Source of the DNA: Styela clava
Taxonomy: Eukaryota; Chordata; Ascidiacea; Stolidobranchia; Styelidae
NCBI RefSeq assembly: GCF_964204865.1
Contig: NC_135255.1
Coordinates: 17,637,135-17,701,134, forward strand
Direction of reading: 5' to 3'
Length of the DNA: 64,000 nt
The notes under the pieces are model-generated. The model was not told the DNA's origin, made no database searches, and saw nothing but the letters and a program-made list of their open reading frames with translations. A program made the translations under genes and the position numbers. Shown here in pieces: positions 63,159-64,000 of this stretch. The stretch's first letter is position 1. Each line of letters starts with the position of its first letter.

Positions 63159-64000
63159 ACTTTCCTATTCGGAAAGTTACGATTTATATAATGTTTGTCA
63201 TGTTTCTCCTACTACTTTGTAAGGCAAAGCGAGTACTCACCCTCGTTCCGTGTCTTTTGGAATGGGCGCGGAGCGTCAGGCACGAAGACAGCTGCAAATC
63301 TTCCATACTGCTTCCACCGGAGTAACTTCGGAACGCACAACAATTTCACGAATTCTTTAAATGGAAGTTAGATGGGCATTGTGATGTCACAGAGCAGAGA
63401 CTGCAATTAAAATGTATTTGGTTACAGGCGAAGAGAATCTGGAATTTCTTTAACCGGTTAACTGCAGCGTGACGTTTGACGTAATATTTATTGTTTTAGC
63501 TTATTACGTCGCAATGGTTACAAATTAATTTCGAGTGATTTATCCTGGTATCTCTCAAAATTATTGACGAATCTAGATCGTTTTGTGATCCCTTGCTGCA
63601 AGAGATATGCAGCGTGCTTTGGACATATGGAAGTATTTTCGTGAAACAGTTTCCGTTATTCAATGTCACTTATGTGACAAATTTACAGTGCCCAGTGTGC
63701 AAATTCTTCTTTGAGATATCATACGGAAAAACAGCATCAACTGCGCCACATGGAATAGACAATTTACGCTTTTACCGAAAACTGATTATGAATTTATCAT
63801 TGTCCAATTTTCATAATCAGCAATCTTGGTACTTCAATTATTTTTCACCTCTATTGGGTCTCTACAAATACAGTTAGTGATATTCTTTTAAATGATACGC
63901 TACAGGAGATAAATTTGCGAAGACGTAATCATTTCTGACAAAATTGTACATTATAAAGATGATTTGTACCTGAGATGTCAGTCAACGGTTAAAATAAATC

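Larger units (their letters stand above)
1..64000 (+). repeat. Tandem array of 1,169-bp U2 snRNA gene units
   Basis: The window is filled edge to edge by head-to-tail copies of one 1,169-bp unit, with 54 complete U2 genes and one 3' fragment. Corresponding bases recur at exact multiples of 1,169 from the first unit to the last, so no net insertion or deletion is visible. Units differ by only a few substitutions each. Tandem, concertedly evolving U2 arrays are established for human RNU2, Xenopus and sea urchin. The array is cut at both ends. No orphan unit, inverted unit, transposon or foreign insertion interrupts it. Confidence 0.98.

Noticed and set aside
1-64000. CRISPR array or bacterial repeat locus
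   Set aside because: The regular spacing is of whole 1,169-bp units, not short repeats with variable spacers, and the conserved gene is a eukaryotic spliceosomal RNA.
1-64000. Anonymous satellite DNA or a 5S rDNA array
   Set aside because: Each unit contains a full U2 snRNA with its structural landmarks and promoter; no 5S rRNA internal control region is present.

Overview
The whole 64 kb window is one head-to-tail tandem array of U2 spliceosomal small nuclear RNA genes. All copies are on the + strand. The unit is exactly 1,169 bp: a U2 gene of about 190 bp plus a 979-bp spacer. The window holds 54 complete U2 genes, starting at 1012 and every 1,169 bp up to 62969, plus the last 32 nt of another gene at the left edge. 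Both ends are cut inside the array, so the true array is longer than 55 units.

The U2 call rests on features read along the gene: a 5' end ATCGCTTCTTCGG, stem-loop I, the branch-site recognition motif GTAGTA at nt 34-39, hairpins IIa and IIb, an Sm site ATTTTTG at nt 101-107, stem-loop III with a CUUG loop, and stem-loop IV with a GUUGCAC loop. Each gene has a metazoan-type snRNA promoter: a candidate proximal sequence element (PSE) at -65 to -48 and no TATA box. A perfect inverted repeat and a candidate 3' box follow the gene. The window suggests an animal nuclear genome. The extra U in CUUCUUCGG and the GGCGUUGCAC loop IV recall nematode U2, but this comes from memory and the species is not settled. 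No tRNA, 5S rRNA, other snRNA, transposon or convincing protein gene was found in the spacer on either strand.

Units are highly homogenised. By eye, 36 of the 54 complete genes are identical and the other 18 carry 23 substitutions in all. No indel breaks the 1,169-bp register. Three two-allele spacer sites at -330, -230 and -170 from each U2 start (A/T, G/A and A/T) give each unit a haplotype such as T-G-A. Their shuffling, together with rarer shared variants, shows block duplications of 2, 3, 4 and 22 units and gene-conversion-like mosaics.

The most interesting details are: (i) a 3'-flanking hairpin in which every substitution seen keeps or adds an RNA base pair; (ii) a fixed A directly after GUAGUA, where U is usual; (iii) a U2 subfamily with two changes (nt 3 and nt 12) that both preserve pairing; (iv) single copies with changes in the U2/U6 pairing region or in the protein-binding loop IV, likely weak or dead genes.
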